DNA from: a bacterium
Lineage (GTDB): Bacteria > SZUA-79 > Acidulodesulfobacterales > Acidulodesulfobacteraceae
DNA: 11,707 nt
Assembly: GCA_021781285.1 (NCBI GenBank)
Contig: JAJXXD010000166.1
Coordinates: 1-11,707 of the forward strand
Direction of reading: 5' to 3'
Shown here: in pieces, positions 1-6,091 of the stretch
How positions within the stretch are numbered: position 1 is the first letter of the stretch
Layout of the letters: every line of letters begins with the position of its first letter
Translations under genes and position numbers: made by a program
The notes under the pieces: model-generated
What the model was told of the DNA's origin: nothing
What the model saw: the letters and a program-made list of their open reading frames with translations, nothing else
The model's database searches: none

Positions 1-477
1 AGCGAATAAAAACCCTATATTCGCATACTCTATCGATCTCAGAACTCCTTCGACATCCAAGGATATATTCACGCCCAATTCTTTCAGAACGTCGGCGCTT
101 CCCGATTTCGAAGAAACTGCGTAATTTCCGTGTTTTGCTATTTTAACTCCCGCTCCTGCGGCGATTAAAGCGGAGCAGGTAGAGATATTAAAGGTATTTT
201 TACAATCGCCTCCGGTTCCGACGATATCCACGAACTCAGTTCTATATTCATCTTTAATATTTACGGCAACGGCGTTTTCTCTCATTGCAAGAGCGGCGCC
301 GGCTATCTCCTCGACGGTTTCGCCTTTAATTTTTAAAGATGTAAGAAGAGATGCTATTTGTGCGTTAGTAAGCTCACCTTTTAAAATTGCACTAAAAATC
401 TCATACGATTCTTCTGCGGTCAGATTGTTATTATTAATAACCCGCCCTAATAATTCTTTAATAAAATCTTCTTTCAT
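1..477 (-). CDS. trpD: Anthranilate phosphoribosyltransferase, N-terminal part (cut by window edge)
   Basis: Catalyses transfer of phosphoribosyl from PRPP to anthranilate, the second step of tryptophan synthesis, in the cytoplasm. The reading frame from the ATG at 477 stays open for 159 codons to the window edge, about half of the usual ~340 residues. Visible family motifs are the PRPP-binding glycine loop GTGGD at residues 87-91 followed by TFNIST (95-100), and the KHGN-AVSS segment at 115-123 followed by KSGSAD (124-129). The residue after KHGN is Tyr119, where many homologues have Arg; Tyr is also seen in the family, so I do not read it as loss of function. The N-terminal helical domain (about 1-70) is complete. 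It starts 10 nt after the trpG stop, so the two are surely co-transcribed. No Shine-Dalgarno sequence is visible before the ATG. Confidence 0.96.
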   Translation of the reverse strand, partial: MKEDFIKELLGRVINNNNLTAEESYEIFSAILKGELTNAQIASLLTSLKIKGETVEEIAGAALAMRENAVAVNIKDEYRTEFVDIVGTGGDCKNTFNISTCSALIAAGAGVKIAKHGNYAVSSKSGSADVLKELGVNISLDVEGVLRSIEYANIGFLFA

Positions 478-487
478 ATATTTTATT

Positions 488-1054
488 TTAAATCGACAAA
501 AAATTATTGATTATTTGCTTTCCGTAAGACGTAAGTACGGATTCGGGATGGAATTGTACGCCGTAAACATTACAACCCCTCACCTTTATACCCATAATTT
601 CGTTGTCGTCCAAGCTTGTTGCGGTTACGTTTATAATTTCCGGCAGGTTTTTCTTGTTAATAATAAGGGAGTGGTATCTCGTAGCCTCAAAAGGACTGGG
701 TACGCCTTTATATATAAATGATGAATCGTGCTTTATGGATGAAACTTTTCCGTGCATTACGTTTTTTGCGCGTATTATTTCCGCACCGAATGCGTAGCCT
801 ATTGCCTGATGCCCGAGACAAACTCCGAGTATGGGAATTGCGGAATAAAAATTTTTAATGGCTTCGACGGTAATTCCGGCTTCAACCGGCGACTTGGGAC
901 CGGGAGAGATAACAATTTTTTCAGGATTCATCTTTATAATATCGGAAATGCCTATGGCATCGTTCCTGAATACTGCGGTATCGAACCCCAGCTCTCCTAT
1001 ATACTGAACGATATTGTAAGTAAACGAATCGTAATTATCTATAACTAAGACCAT
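488..1054 (-). CDS. trpG: Anthranilate synthase component II (glutamine amidotransferase)
   Basis: Class I glutamine amidotransferase that hydrolyses glutamine and passes ammonia to TrpE for anthranilate formation. The 188 residues are full length for the family. The nucleophile elbow GVCLGHQ carries the catalytic Cys79, and the His and Glu of the triad are His169 and Glu171 in FHPES. The N-terminal DNYDSFTYN block (residues 6-14), the oxyanion-region SPGP (50-53) and the HGK motif (101-103) are typical of TrpG/PabA. It lies 6 nt after trpE and 10 nt before trpD, which favours tryptophan rather than folate synthesis as the main role. A dual role as PabA cannot be excluded, since one amidotransferase serves both pathways in some bacteria. 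The ATG at 1054 is the only reasonable start. The nearest purine-rich block, AAAGG inside the trpE end, is about 15 nt away and poorly placed as a ribosome site. Confidence 0.97.
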   Translation of the reverse strand: MVLVIDNYDSFTYNIVQYIGELGFDTAVFRNDAIGISDIIKMNPEKIVISPGPKSPVEAGITVEAIKNFYSAIPILGVCLGHQAIGYAFGAEIIRAKNVMHGKVSSIKHDSSFIYKGVPSPFEATRYHSLIINKKNLPEIINVTATSLDDNEIMGIKVRGCNVYGVQFHPESVLTSYGKQIINNFLSI

Positions 1055-1060
1055 AATTTT

Positions 1061-2596
1061 TTAATCGAACCTTTCTATTATATTAAAAGCGGTTATTAAA
1101 TGCCTTAATTTATTTTCAGTCTCGGCAAATTCATTTTCGGGCGTAGAATCATGCACTATTCCCCCCGCCGCTTGAATATACGCCGCATTTTTTTTAAACA
1201 GCGCAGTCCTTATAGTTATGCAGAATTCCATTTTATTACACATGCCGTCTTCTAAGAAACCGAAATAGCCTATCCCTCCGGCATAAACTCCTCTTTTTGA
1301 TTTCTCAAGCTCGTTTATTATTTCCATTGCCCTTACTTTGGGCGCACCGGTAACCGTACCTGCCGGATAAGAAGCTCTAACCAAATCAAATGCGTCGGTT
1401 CCTTCCTTGATTTGGGAAAGAACGCTGGTAACTATATGTTGAACATGGGAATATTTTTCTATATACATAAGTTTATCAATCTTAACCGACCCTTTTTTAG
1501 ATACCCTTCCTATATCGTTTCTGCTTAAATCTACAAGCATAATGTGCTCCGCCCGTTCTTTCGGGTCATCAAGCAGTTTACCGGCAAGATATTCATCTTC
1601 GACCGGATTTTCGCCTCTTTTAATAGTGCCGGCTATCGGCCTTGTTTCGATAATGCCGTCTGACAGTTTGACTAAGTTTTCCGGCGAAGAGCCCGTAATT
1701 ACAAAATCGTTAATTTTAAGATAAAACATATAAGGAGACGGATTTACAAGTCTAAGCGCCCTATAGAAAAGAAACGGGTCGGGAGGATTAATAATTTTTT
1801 TCCTGCGGGAAATCTGTACCTGAAATATATCTCCTCGGAGTATATATTCTTTTGCGGTTAAAACTTTTTGCTTAAATTCGTCAAAGCCTGTTTCGTCGAT
1901 AATTTCGATATTGGACTTTTTAACTTCTTTAGTCTTTTTCAATCCAAAATCTCTTTTTTCAATAATTTCGGTTATTTTATTTATTCTTTTAACAGCCGAA
2001 TCATATTCCTGTTTTAGCCTTTCGTCGTCGGAATTATTTCTGAATATATAGGATACTATCTTAATAACCTGATTTAATCCGTCATAAACTATCACGTCCC
2101 TCGGAAGCATAAAAAACAGATCGTAAACATCGGTAACGTCTTCTTTATCCGGAGGCAGTTTTTCTATAAGACCGCTGACTTCGTATCCTAAATAGCCGAA
2201 GAGTCCGCCCACAAACTCTTCCGACAGATTGTATTTGTATATATTAAATTCGGAAAGAATTTTCTTTATATATACAAAAACATCTTCGTTTAAATCTTTA
2301 AGGTTTATATTTTCTTTAAATCCAAATTTACGACCGGTAAAATTCTCGATGCTAAGCTCATCTTTATAAAGGCGTATGGTCAGTAAAGGATTTAAGCAGA
2401 TAAACGAATATCTCCCCCATTTCCCCACGCCTTCGGTACTTTCAAAAAAAAATGCGCACGGCTCTTGTTGGAAAGACGAAAATATAGATATCGGCGTATC
2501 CATATCTCCGCTTATTTCATGAATAATAGGAATAATATTGAAGGAATCCGGCGTCTTTAAAATATCGTCATAATTTAATATAGGCGTAAGCGGCAT
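1061..2596 (-). CDS. trpE: Anthranilate synthase component I
   Basis: Converts chorismate and ammonia (from TrpG) to anthranilate, the committed step of tryptophan synthesis. The 511 residues match the usual length. The chorismate-binding domain occupies about residues 235-505, with ETRPIAGT at 317-324, AEH at 349-351, DLSRND at 356-361, GAPK at 417-420 and GGIGYFG at 440-446. Ala322 in PIAGT separates it from PabB, which has a catalytic Lys there (PIKGT). The N-terminal segment FFES at 50-53 matches the LLES-type tryptophan feedback site, so allosteric inhibition by tryptophan is likely (inference). The ATG at 2596 lies 71 nt after rplQ and is not preceded by any Shine-Dalgarno sequence. An extended -10 promoter only 10 nt upstream suggests a nearly leaderless mRNA. 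The 71-nt gap leaves little or no room for a leader peptide, T-box or similar attenuator. Confidence 0.97.
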   Translation of the reverse strand: MPLTPILNYDDILKTPDSFNIIPIIHEISGDMDTPISIFSSFQQEPCAFFFESTEGVGKWGRYSFICLNPLLTIRLYKDELSIENFTGRKFGFKENINLKDLNEDVFVYIKKILSEFNIYKYNLSEEFVGGLFGYLGYEVSGLIEKLPPDKEDVTDVYDLFFMLPRDVIVYDGLNQVIKIVSYIFRNNSDDERLKQEYDSAVKRINKITEIIEKRDFGLKKTKEVKKSNIEIIDETGFDEFKQKVLTAKEYILRGDIFQVQISRRKKIINPPDPFLFYRALRLVNPSPYMFYLKINDFVITGSSPENLVKLSDGIIETRPIAGTIKRGENPVEDEYLAGKLLDDPKERAEHIMLVDLSRNDIGRVSKKGSVKIDKLMYIEKYSHVQHIVTSVLSQIKEGTDAFDLVRASYPAGTVTGAPKVRAMEIINELEKSKRGVYAGGIGYFGFLEDGMCNKMEFCITIRTALFKKNAAYIQAAGGIVHDSTPENEFAETENKLRHLITAFNIIERFD

Positions 2597-2606
2597 AATA
2601 AAGAGA

Positions 2607-2615
2607 ATTATATCA
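2607..2615 (-). promoter_or_regulatory. Candidate extended -10 promoter of the trpEGD operon
   Basis: On the minus strand the sequence TGATATAAT is a perfect TGnTATAAT extended -10 element, with TATAAT at 2612-2607. There is no good -35 hexamer 16-18 nt upstream (TATGAT is the best), which extended -10 promoters tolerate; an A-run lies upstream. Standard spacing puts transcription start near 2600-2599, three or four nt before the trpE ATG at 2596. The gap shows no terminator hairpin, so read-through from rplQ is also possible. Prediction from sequence only. Confidence 0.6.
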
Positions 2616-2667
2616 CATTTTTTTTCTTTATCATAGTTTATGCCTGTTTAAATTACCGTATTTTGTT

Positions 2668-3039
2668 TTAAGACCGCTTTTCTTCTTTAGGAATAAATTC
2701 TATCAACCCTAAGGGACTTGCGTCTCCGGCTCTATATCCCGTTTTAATGATTCTAACATACCCGCCGGGTCTATCTAAAAATCTCGGACCTAAATCTTTA
2801 AAAAGTTTAGTCGTCGCATTCTTGCTTCTTAGCCGCGAGAATGCAATGCGCCGCCTCGCCGTGGTATCGGATTTGCCGAGCGTAATAAGCCTTTCTATGT
2901 AGCTTCTCAACACTTTAGCTTTGGGCAAAGTCGTCTCAATCTTTTCAAACTCGATAAGAGAAGAGGCCATATTCCTTAAAAGAGCAGCCCTATGCGATGA
3001 AGTCCTGTTTAATCTGGTTTTGATTTTTCCGTGACGCAT
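2668..3039 (-). CDS. rplQ: 50S ribosomal protein L17
   Basis: Large-subunit protein near the peptide exit tunnel. The 123 residues begin with MRHGKIKTRLNRTSSHRAAL, the diagnostic N-terminus, and carry the RPGGYVRIIK block near residues 89-98 and the GDASPLGLIEF end that marks the family. Length is normal, with no long extension. An AGAGG ribosome site lies about 7 nt before the ATG. It follows rpoA by 29 nt and is the last ribosomal gene of the cluster, as in most bacteria. No rho-independent terminator is seen after its stop, so transcription may run on into trpE. Confidence 0.98.
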   Translation of the reverse strand: MRHGKIKTRLNRTSSHRAALLRNMASSLIEFEKIETTLPKAKVLRSYIERLITLGKSDTTARRRIAFSRLRSKNATTKLFKDLGPRFLDRPGGYVRIIKTGYRAGDASPLGLIEFIPKEEKRS

Positions 3040-3068
3040 TTTAACCTCTGAATATATAATTTAACAAA

Positions 3069-4052
3069 TTATTTTTCCTCTAACTTCATTCCAAAACTTA
3101 ATCCCATAGTGGATAAGACTTCTTTTATTTCATTAAGGGATTTTCTTCCGAAATTCTTTGTTCTAAGCATTTCCCCTTCAGTTTTCTGAACCAGTTCATA
3201 AATCGTTTTTATGTTTGCATTTTTAAGGCAATTTGCCGATCTAACTGAAAGTTCAAGTTCATCCACGTTTTTAAGTAAATTCTCGTTTAAATGATTCCCC
3301 GACGGTTTTTCCGCTTCCGGCTGAGCCTTCTTTTCGTATAACTGGTCCATTTCTTCGAAGGTGGCGAAAACAGAAATCTGATCCTGTAAAATTAAAGAGG
3401 CCGAGGTAAGAACATCTTCAGGGGTTATATATCCGTTCGTAAATATTTCCATTATGAGTTTGTCGTAATCGGTAATTCCGCCGACCCTTGCATACGAAAC
3501 GTCCATCGTGACTTTTTTAACAGGCGAAAACGAAACGTCAAGAGAAATAGTTCCTATCGGCGCATCTTCTCTTATATTAAGCTCGCTCGGAACATATCCC
3601 CTTCCGCCTGTTACAAGCATTTGCGCCTTAAAATGACCGCCCTTGGCAATAGTTAAAATCTTTTTTTCTTTGTTTACCACTTCGACGTTCTGCGATGTCT
3701 TAATATCCGATGCATAAACGTCTCCCTCTCTATCGATATCTATATAAACAGATTCCGGCTCATCGGATGTTATATTAAAATCTATATCTTTTAAATTCAA
3801 TATAATCTCCGTTACGTCTTCAGCTATTCCCTGTACGGAAGAAAACTCATGAGATACCCCTTCTATTTTAACTTCGGATATTTTATACCCTACGATAGAA
3901 GATAAAAGAACCCTGCGCAGGGCATTGCCGATAGTTGTTCCAAAACCTCTCTCTAACGGTTCCACGATAAGTTTTCCGTAATAATCGGTATATGTTTCCT
4001 TTTCAAATTCTATCTTCTTTGGCTTAATAAGCGAAAGCCAATTTTTTTTCAT
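3069..4052 (-). CDS. rpoA: DNA-directed RNA polymerase alpha subunit
   Basis: Alpha subunit, which dimerises to nucleate core RNA polymerase assembly and contacts activators and UP elements. The 327 residues are full length. The N-terminal assembly domain (about 1-230) shows the dimerisation block GFGTTIGNALRRVLLSS (36-52) and the EGVSHEFSSVQGIAEDV segment (64-80). A linker rich in Glu, Lys and Pro (about 238-256) leads to the C-terminal DNA-binding domain, with LSVRSANCLK (268-277) and NFGRKSLNEIK (300-310). Arg271 corresponds to the UP-element-binding Arg265 of the E. coli protein. A strong GGAGG site precedes the ATG by 6 nt. The gene lies between rpsD and rplQ as in the standard alpha operon. 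Confidence 0.99.
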   Translation of the reverse strand: MKKNWLSLIKPKKIEFEKETYTDYYGKLIVEPLERGFGTTIGNALRRVLLSSIVGYKISEVKIEGVSHEFSSVQGIAEDVTEIILNLKDIDFNITSDEPESVYIDIDREGDVYASDIKTSQNVEVVNKEKKILTIAKGGHFKAQMLVTGGRGYVPSELNIREDAPIGTISLDVSFSPVKKVTMDVSYARVGGITDYDKLIMEIFTNGYITPEDVLTSASLILQDQISVFATFEEMDQLYEKKAQPEAEKPSGNHLNENLLKNVDELELSVRSANCLKNANIKTIYELVQKTEGEMLRTKNFGRKSLNEIKEVLSTMGLSFGMKLEEK

Positions 4053-4081
4053 ATTGCCTCCAAAAAATTATTATTCGGCGC

Positions 4082-4708
4082 TTATTTAGAATAAAGTTCT
4101 ACTATAAGCTTTTCGTTTGCCGTAGATATAATTTCATCTCTTTCGGGAATGCTTTTTAACGTCCCTTGATAAGCATCGATATTTGCCTCGAAATACTCGG
4201 GGCGCGTTTTTCTTACGGCGGACTCTAACGAGTTTTTTATAATTTCGCATTTTCTGCTTTTTTCGCAAATCGTAATCTGCTCGCCGGGTTTCAAGACATA
4301 AGACGGAATATTTACTTTTTTGCCGTTAACTAAAAAATGTCCGTGGGTTATTAAAAGCCTCGCTAATTTTCTGGAAACTGCAAAACCCAAAGTATAAACT
4401 GCGTTGTCTAGTCTTCTTTCTAATAAAGAAAGCAGGTTTTCTCCGGTGATTCCTTTCATTCTTTCCGCGGTTTTATATGTCTTTTTAAATTGCTTCTCCA
4501 TAAGACCGTATGTTCTTTTTAGCTTTTGTTTTTCTCTTAATTGCTCTCCGTATTCGGATAATTTTCTTCTGATGCCCTTATGCACTCCCGGAGCATATTC
4601 TCTTTTGTCGTAGGCGCACTTATCGGAAAAACATCTGTCGCCTTTCAAAAAAAGCTTTCCCCCTTCTCTCCTGCACAACTTACAAACAGGTCCGTTGTAT
4701 TTAGCCAA
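4082..4708 (-). CDS. rpsD: 30S ribosomal protein S4 (zinc-binding form), TTG start
   Basis: Primary 16S rRNA-binding protein that nucleates 30S assembly. The 208 residues are full length. Cys9, Cys12, Cys26 and Cys31 (C-x2-C-x13-C-x4-C) form the zinc-binding N-terminal motif of the C+ type of S4. The S4 RNA-binding domain follows, with RRLDNAVYTLGFAVSRKLAR starting at residue 97 and HGHFLVNGKKVNIPS after it. The start codon is TTG, preceded by a GAGGTG ribosome site at 5-nt spacing; the first residues MAKYNGPVCKLC fit the family, so no ATG is needed. In many bacteria S4 is the translational repressor of the alpha operon. The 71-nt AT-rich gap before this gene shows no structure I can call an S4 target. 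Confidence 0.98.
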   Translation of the reverse strand: MAKYNGPVCKLCRREGGKLFLKGDRCFSDKCAYDKREYAPGVHKGIRRKLSEYGEQLREKQKLKRTYGLMEKQFKKTYKTAERMKGITGENLLSLLERRLDNAVYTLGFAVSRKLARLLITHGHFLVNGKKVNIPSYVLKPGEQITICEKSRKCEIIKNSLESAVRKTRPEYFEANIDAYQGTLKSIPERDEIISTANEKLIVELYSK

Positions 4709-4779
4709 TTTTTCACCTCATTATTTCAATGTTACTTAATATATAAATTAATCTAATATAATAATATGCGATATAAACC

Positions 4780-5175
4780 TTAAACCCTTCTCCTTTTCGG
4801 AGGTCTGCATCCGTTATGCGGTATGGGGGTAACATCTTTAATCAATGTTATATTAAAGCCTGAACTTTGAAGCGCCCTGAGAGCGGATTCCCTGCCGCCG
4901 CCCGGACCCTTTACATAAACTTCTACGTTTGTAACGCCGTAATCCGACACTTTTTTGGCGGCCTGTTCGGCGGCAACCTGTCCCGCATACGGAGTACTTT
5001 TTCTTGATCCTTTAAACCCGCTTGTTCCGGAGCTTGCCCACGCAAGAACATTTCCGCTTAAATCCGTAATGCTCACTATCGTATTATTGAATGTCGATTT
5101 TATATGAGCAATCGCATTTTGAATATTTTTTTTATCCTTCTTTTTCTTTGGAGCATTTTTCTTAACGTTAGCCAT
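4780..5175 (-). CDS. rpsK: 30S ribosomal protein S11
   Basis: Small-subunit platform protein next to S6, S18 and 16S rRNA near the mRNA exit channel. The 131 residues fit the family. A lysine-rich tail occupies residues 1-17; the core follows with HIKSTFNNTIVSITD (24-38), GFKGSRKSTPYA, and VKGPGGGRESALRAL near 88-102. The C-terminus, from TPIPHNGCRPPKRRRV, is the near-invariant S11 signature. The ATG at 5175 has an AGAGG site 5 nt upstream. A perfect palindrome lies just upstream in the 83-nt gap after rpsM, ending about 10 nt before the ribosome site, so it may affect rpsK translation or mRNA processing (inference). Confidence 0.99.
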   Translation of the reverse strand: MANVKKNAPKKKKDKKNIQNAIAHIKSTFNNTIVSITDLSGNVLAWASSGTSGFKGSRKSTPYAGQVAAEQAAKKVSDYGVTNVEVYVKGPGGGRESALRALQSSGFNITLIKDVTPIPHNGCRPPKRRRV

Positions 5176-5195
5176 TTATACCTCTTTATTTATTT

Positions 5196-5237
5196 TGAGG
5201 ACAGACTTTAGTCTGTCCTCATTCTATGTTATTTATT
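5196..5237. repeat. Palindromic repeat copy 1 (rpsM-rpsK gap), perfect hairpin
   Basis: The plus strand reads GAGGACAGAC, loop TTTA, GTCTGTCCTC (5197-5220): a perfect 10-bp stem, 11 bp if T5196 and A5221 pair. It is followed by ATTCTATGTTATTTATT (5221-5237), which recurs almost unchanged beside copy 2 at 9271. There is no U-run after it on the minus strand, so it is not a classical terminator. Confidence 0.85.
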
Positions 5238-5258
5238 ATATATGTCCTTAGAAAAATT

Positions 5259-5633
5259 CTATTTAGCTTTTGCCGCCGCTATAGTTGACTTTCTCGGTCC
5301 TTTTCTTGTCCTTGCATTTGTTTTGGTTCTCTGTCCTCTCGCCGGCAATCCTTTCTTATGCCTTAGTCCTCTATAACTGCCTATATCTATTAATCTTTTT
5401 ATATTCATCTGAACTTCTCTTTTTAAATCGCCTTCTACTTTGAATTCGCTATCTATCTGCTGTCTTATGCTATTTACCTGAATATCCGTCAAATCTTTTA
5501 CTTTAATATCTATAGCGACGCCCGCTTTTTCTAAAATACGGCTTGATAATGCGCGTCCGATACCATAGATATAGGTTAAAGCGATTTCGATTCTTTTATT
5601 CTTAGGTAAATCTATTCCTGAAATTCTTGCCAT
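5259..5633 (-). CDS. rpsM: 30S ribosomal protein S13
   Basis: Protein of the 30S head that contacts S19, the P-site tRNA and the intersubunit bridge to L5. The chosen start, ATG at 5633, gives 124 residues beginning MARISGIDLPKNKR, the family N-terminus. It has a GGAGG site 9 nt upstream. An in-frame ATG six codons earlier (5651) would place that ribosome site inside the coding region and is rejected. Other landmarks are TYIYGIGRALSSRIL near residues 21-35, the helical middle, and the basic C-terminal tail with GSYRGLRHKKGLPARGQRT and TNARTRKGPRK. It follows rpmJ after a 79-nt gap that contains a short hairpin. Confidence 0.98.
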   Translation of the reverse strand: MARISGIDLPKNKRIEIALTYIYGIGRALSSRILEKAGVAIDIKVKDLTDIQVNSIRQQIDSEFKVEGDLKREVQMNIKRLIDIGSYRGLRHKKGLPARGQRTKTNARTRKGPRKSTIAAAKAK

Positions 5634-5668
5634 AATTTTTATCCTCCACATATTTATATATGCTAATT

Positions 5669-5685
5669 AAGTTGCTTAGCAACTT
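5669..5685. repeat. Short palindrome in the rpmJ-rpsM gap
   Basis: AAGTTGC, loop TTA, GCAACTT forms a perfect 7-bp stem with a 3-nt loop. The CTTAG centre resembles the CTTTAG and CTTAAG centres of the longer repeats, but the AT-rich flank of those repeats is missing, so membership of the same family is uncertain. On the minus strand it is followed by AATTAG, not a U-run, so termination is unlikely. Confidence 0.6.
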
Positions 5686-5712
5686 TTAAAGAGTAAATAT
5701 TTGTCGATCTTA

Positions 5713-5826
5713 TTAACCCTGACGTTGCTTATGTTTAGGGTTTTCGCAGATAATTCTTACGACACCTTTTCTCTTGATAACCTTGCACTTATCGCATATT
5801 TTTTTAACCGACGACCTTACTTTCAA
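5713..5826 (-). CDS. rpmJ: 50S ribosomal protein L36 (zinc-binding form), TTG start
   Basis: Smallest large-subunit protein, which binds 23S rRNA through a zinc ribbon. Translation gives 37 residues starting MKVRSSVKKICDKCKVIKRK and ending NPKHKQRQG, the standard L36 sequence and length. Cys11, Cys14, Cys27 and His32 are the four zinc ligands, so this is the C+ form. The start codon is TTG at 5826; no ATG fits. An AGGAG ribosome site lies 6 nt upstream, which supports the TTG. It sits 35 nt after infA and before rpsM, the usual place. The small size and non-ATG start make it easy to miss. Confidence 0.96.
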   Translation of the reverse strand: MKVRSSVKKICDKCKVIKRKGVVRIICENPKHKQRQG

Positions 5827-5861
5827 TTCCGACTCCTTTTTATTTTGAATATTATATTTAT

Positions 5862-6083
5862 TTACTTTCCCCTGAAGATAATGCGGCCTCTCGTCAAATC
5901 ATACGGAGATAACTGAACCGTAACTTTATCGCCGGCGAGAATCTTAATATAATGCATGCGCATTTTCCCCGATATATGAGCAAGCACTTTATATCCGTTT
6001 TCTAACTCGACCCTGAACATTGCATTAGGAAGAGGTTCCACGACGGTTCCTTCGACTTCAATCAAATCTTCTTTACTAGACAT
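5862..6083 (-). CDS. infA: Translation initiation factor IF-1
   Basis: Single-domain S1/OB-fold factor that occupies the 30S A site during initiation together with IF-2 and IF-3. The 73 residues are close to the usual 72. Family landmarks are MSSKEDLIEVEGTVVE at the start, LPNAMFRVELENGYKVLAHI (residues 18-37), the basic GKMRMHYIKILAGDKV segment, and the LSPYDLTRGRIIFR end. The ATG at 6083 lies 8 nt after the map stop codon. An AGGA ribosome site overlaps the end of map, which suggests coupled translation. Confidence 0.98.
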   Translation of the reverse strand: MSSKEDLIEVEGTVVEPLPNAMFRVELENGYKVLAHISGKMRMHYIKILAGDKVTVQLSPYDLTRGRIIFRGK

Positions 6084-6091
6084 AAATTTTC

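Noticed and set aside
425..1048. Plus-strand open frames over trpG and trpD, and similar ones elsewhere
   Set aside because: They are antisense to well-recognised genes, show no family motifs and have no credible ribosome sites.
1061..2596. trpE as aminodeoxychorismate synthase (pabB)
   Set aside because: PIAGT instead of PIKGT, an FFES feedback-type motif and the trpG-trpD neighbours all favour TrpE.
2597..2667. Terminator after rplQ
   Set aside because: No stem followed by a U-run on the minus strand; the long A-run there is part of the trpE promoter region.
4709..4779. S4-type regulatory pseudoknot before rpsD
   Set aside because: The gap is almost wholly A/T, with no convincing stems.
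5235..5240. TATAAT on the minus strand in the rpsM-rpsK gap as an internal promoter
   Set aside because: No TGn extension and no -35-like hexamer at 16-18 nt; such hexamers are expected in AT-rich spacers, and this one overlaps the repeat flank.
5634..5651. Six-codon longer start for rpsM (ATG at 5651)
   Set aside because: It would put the strong GGAGG ribosome site inside the coding region, and the family starts at MARISGIDLP.
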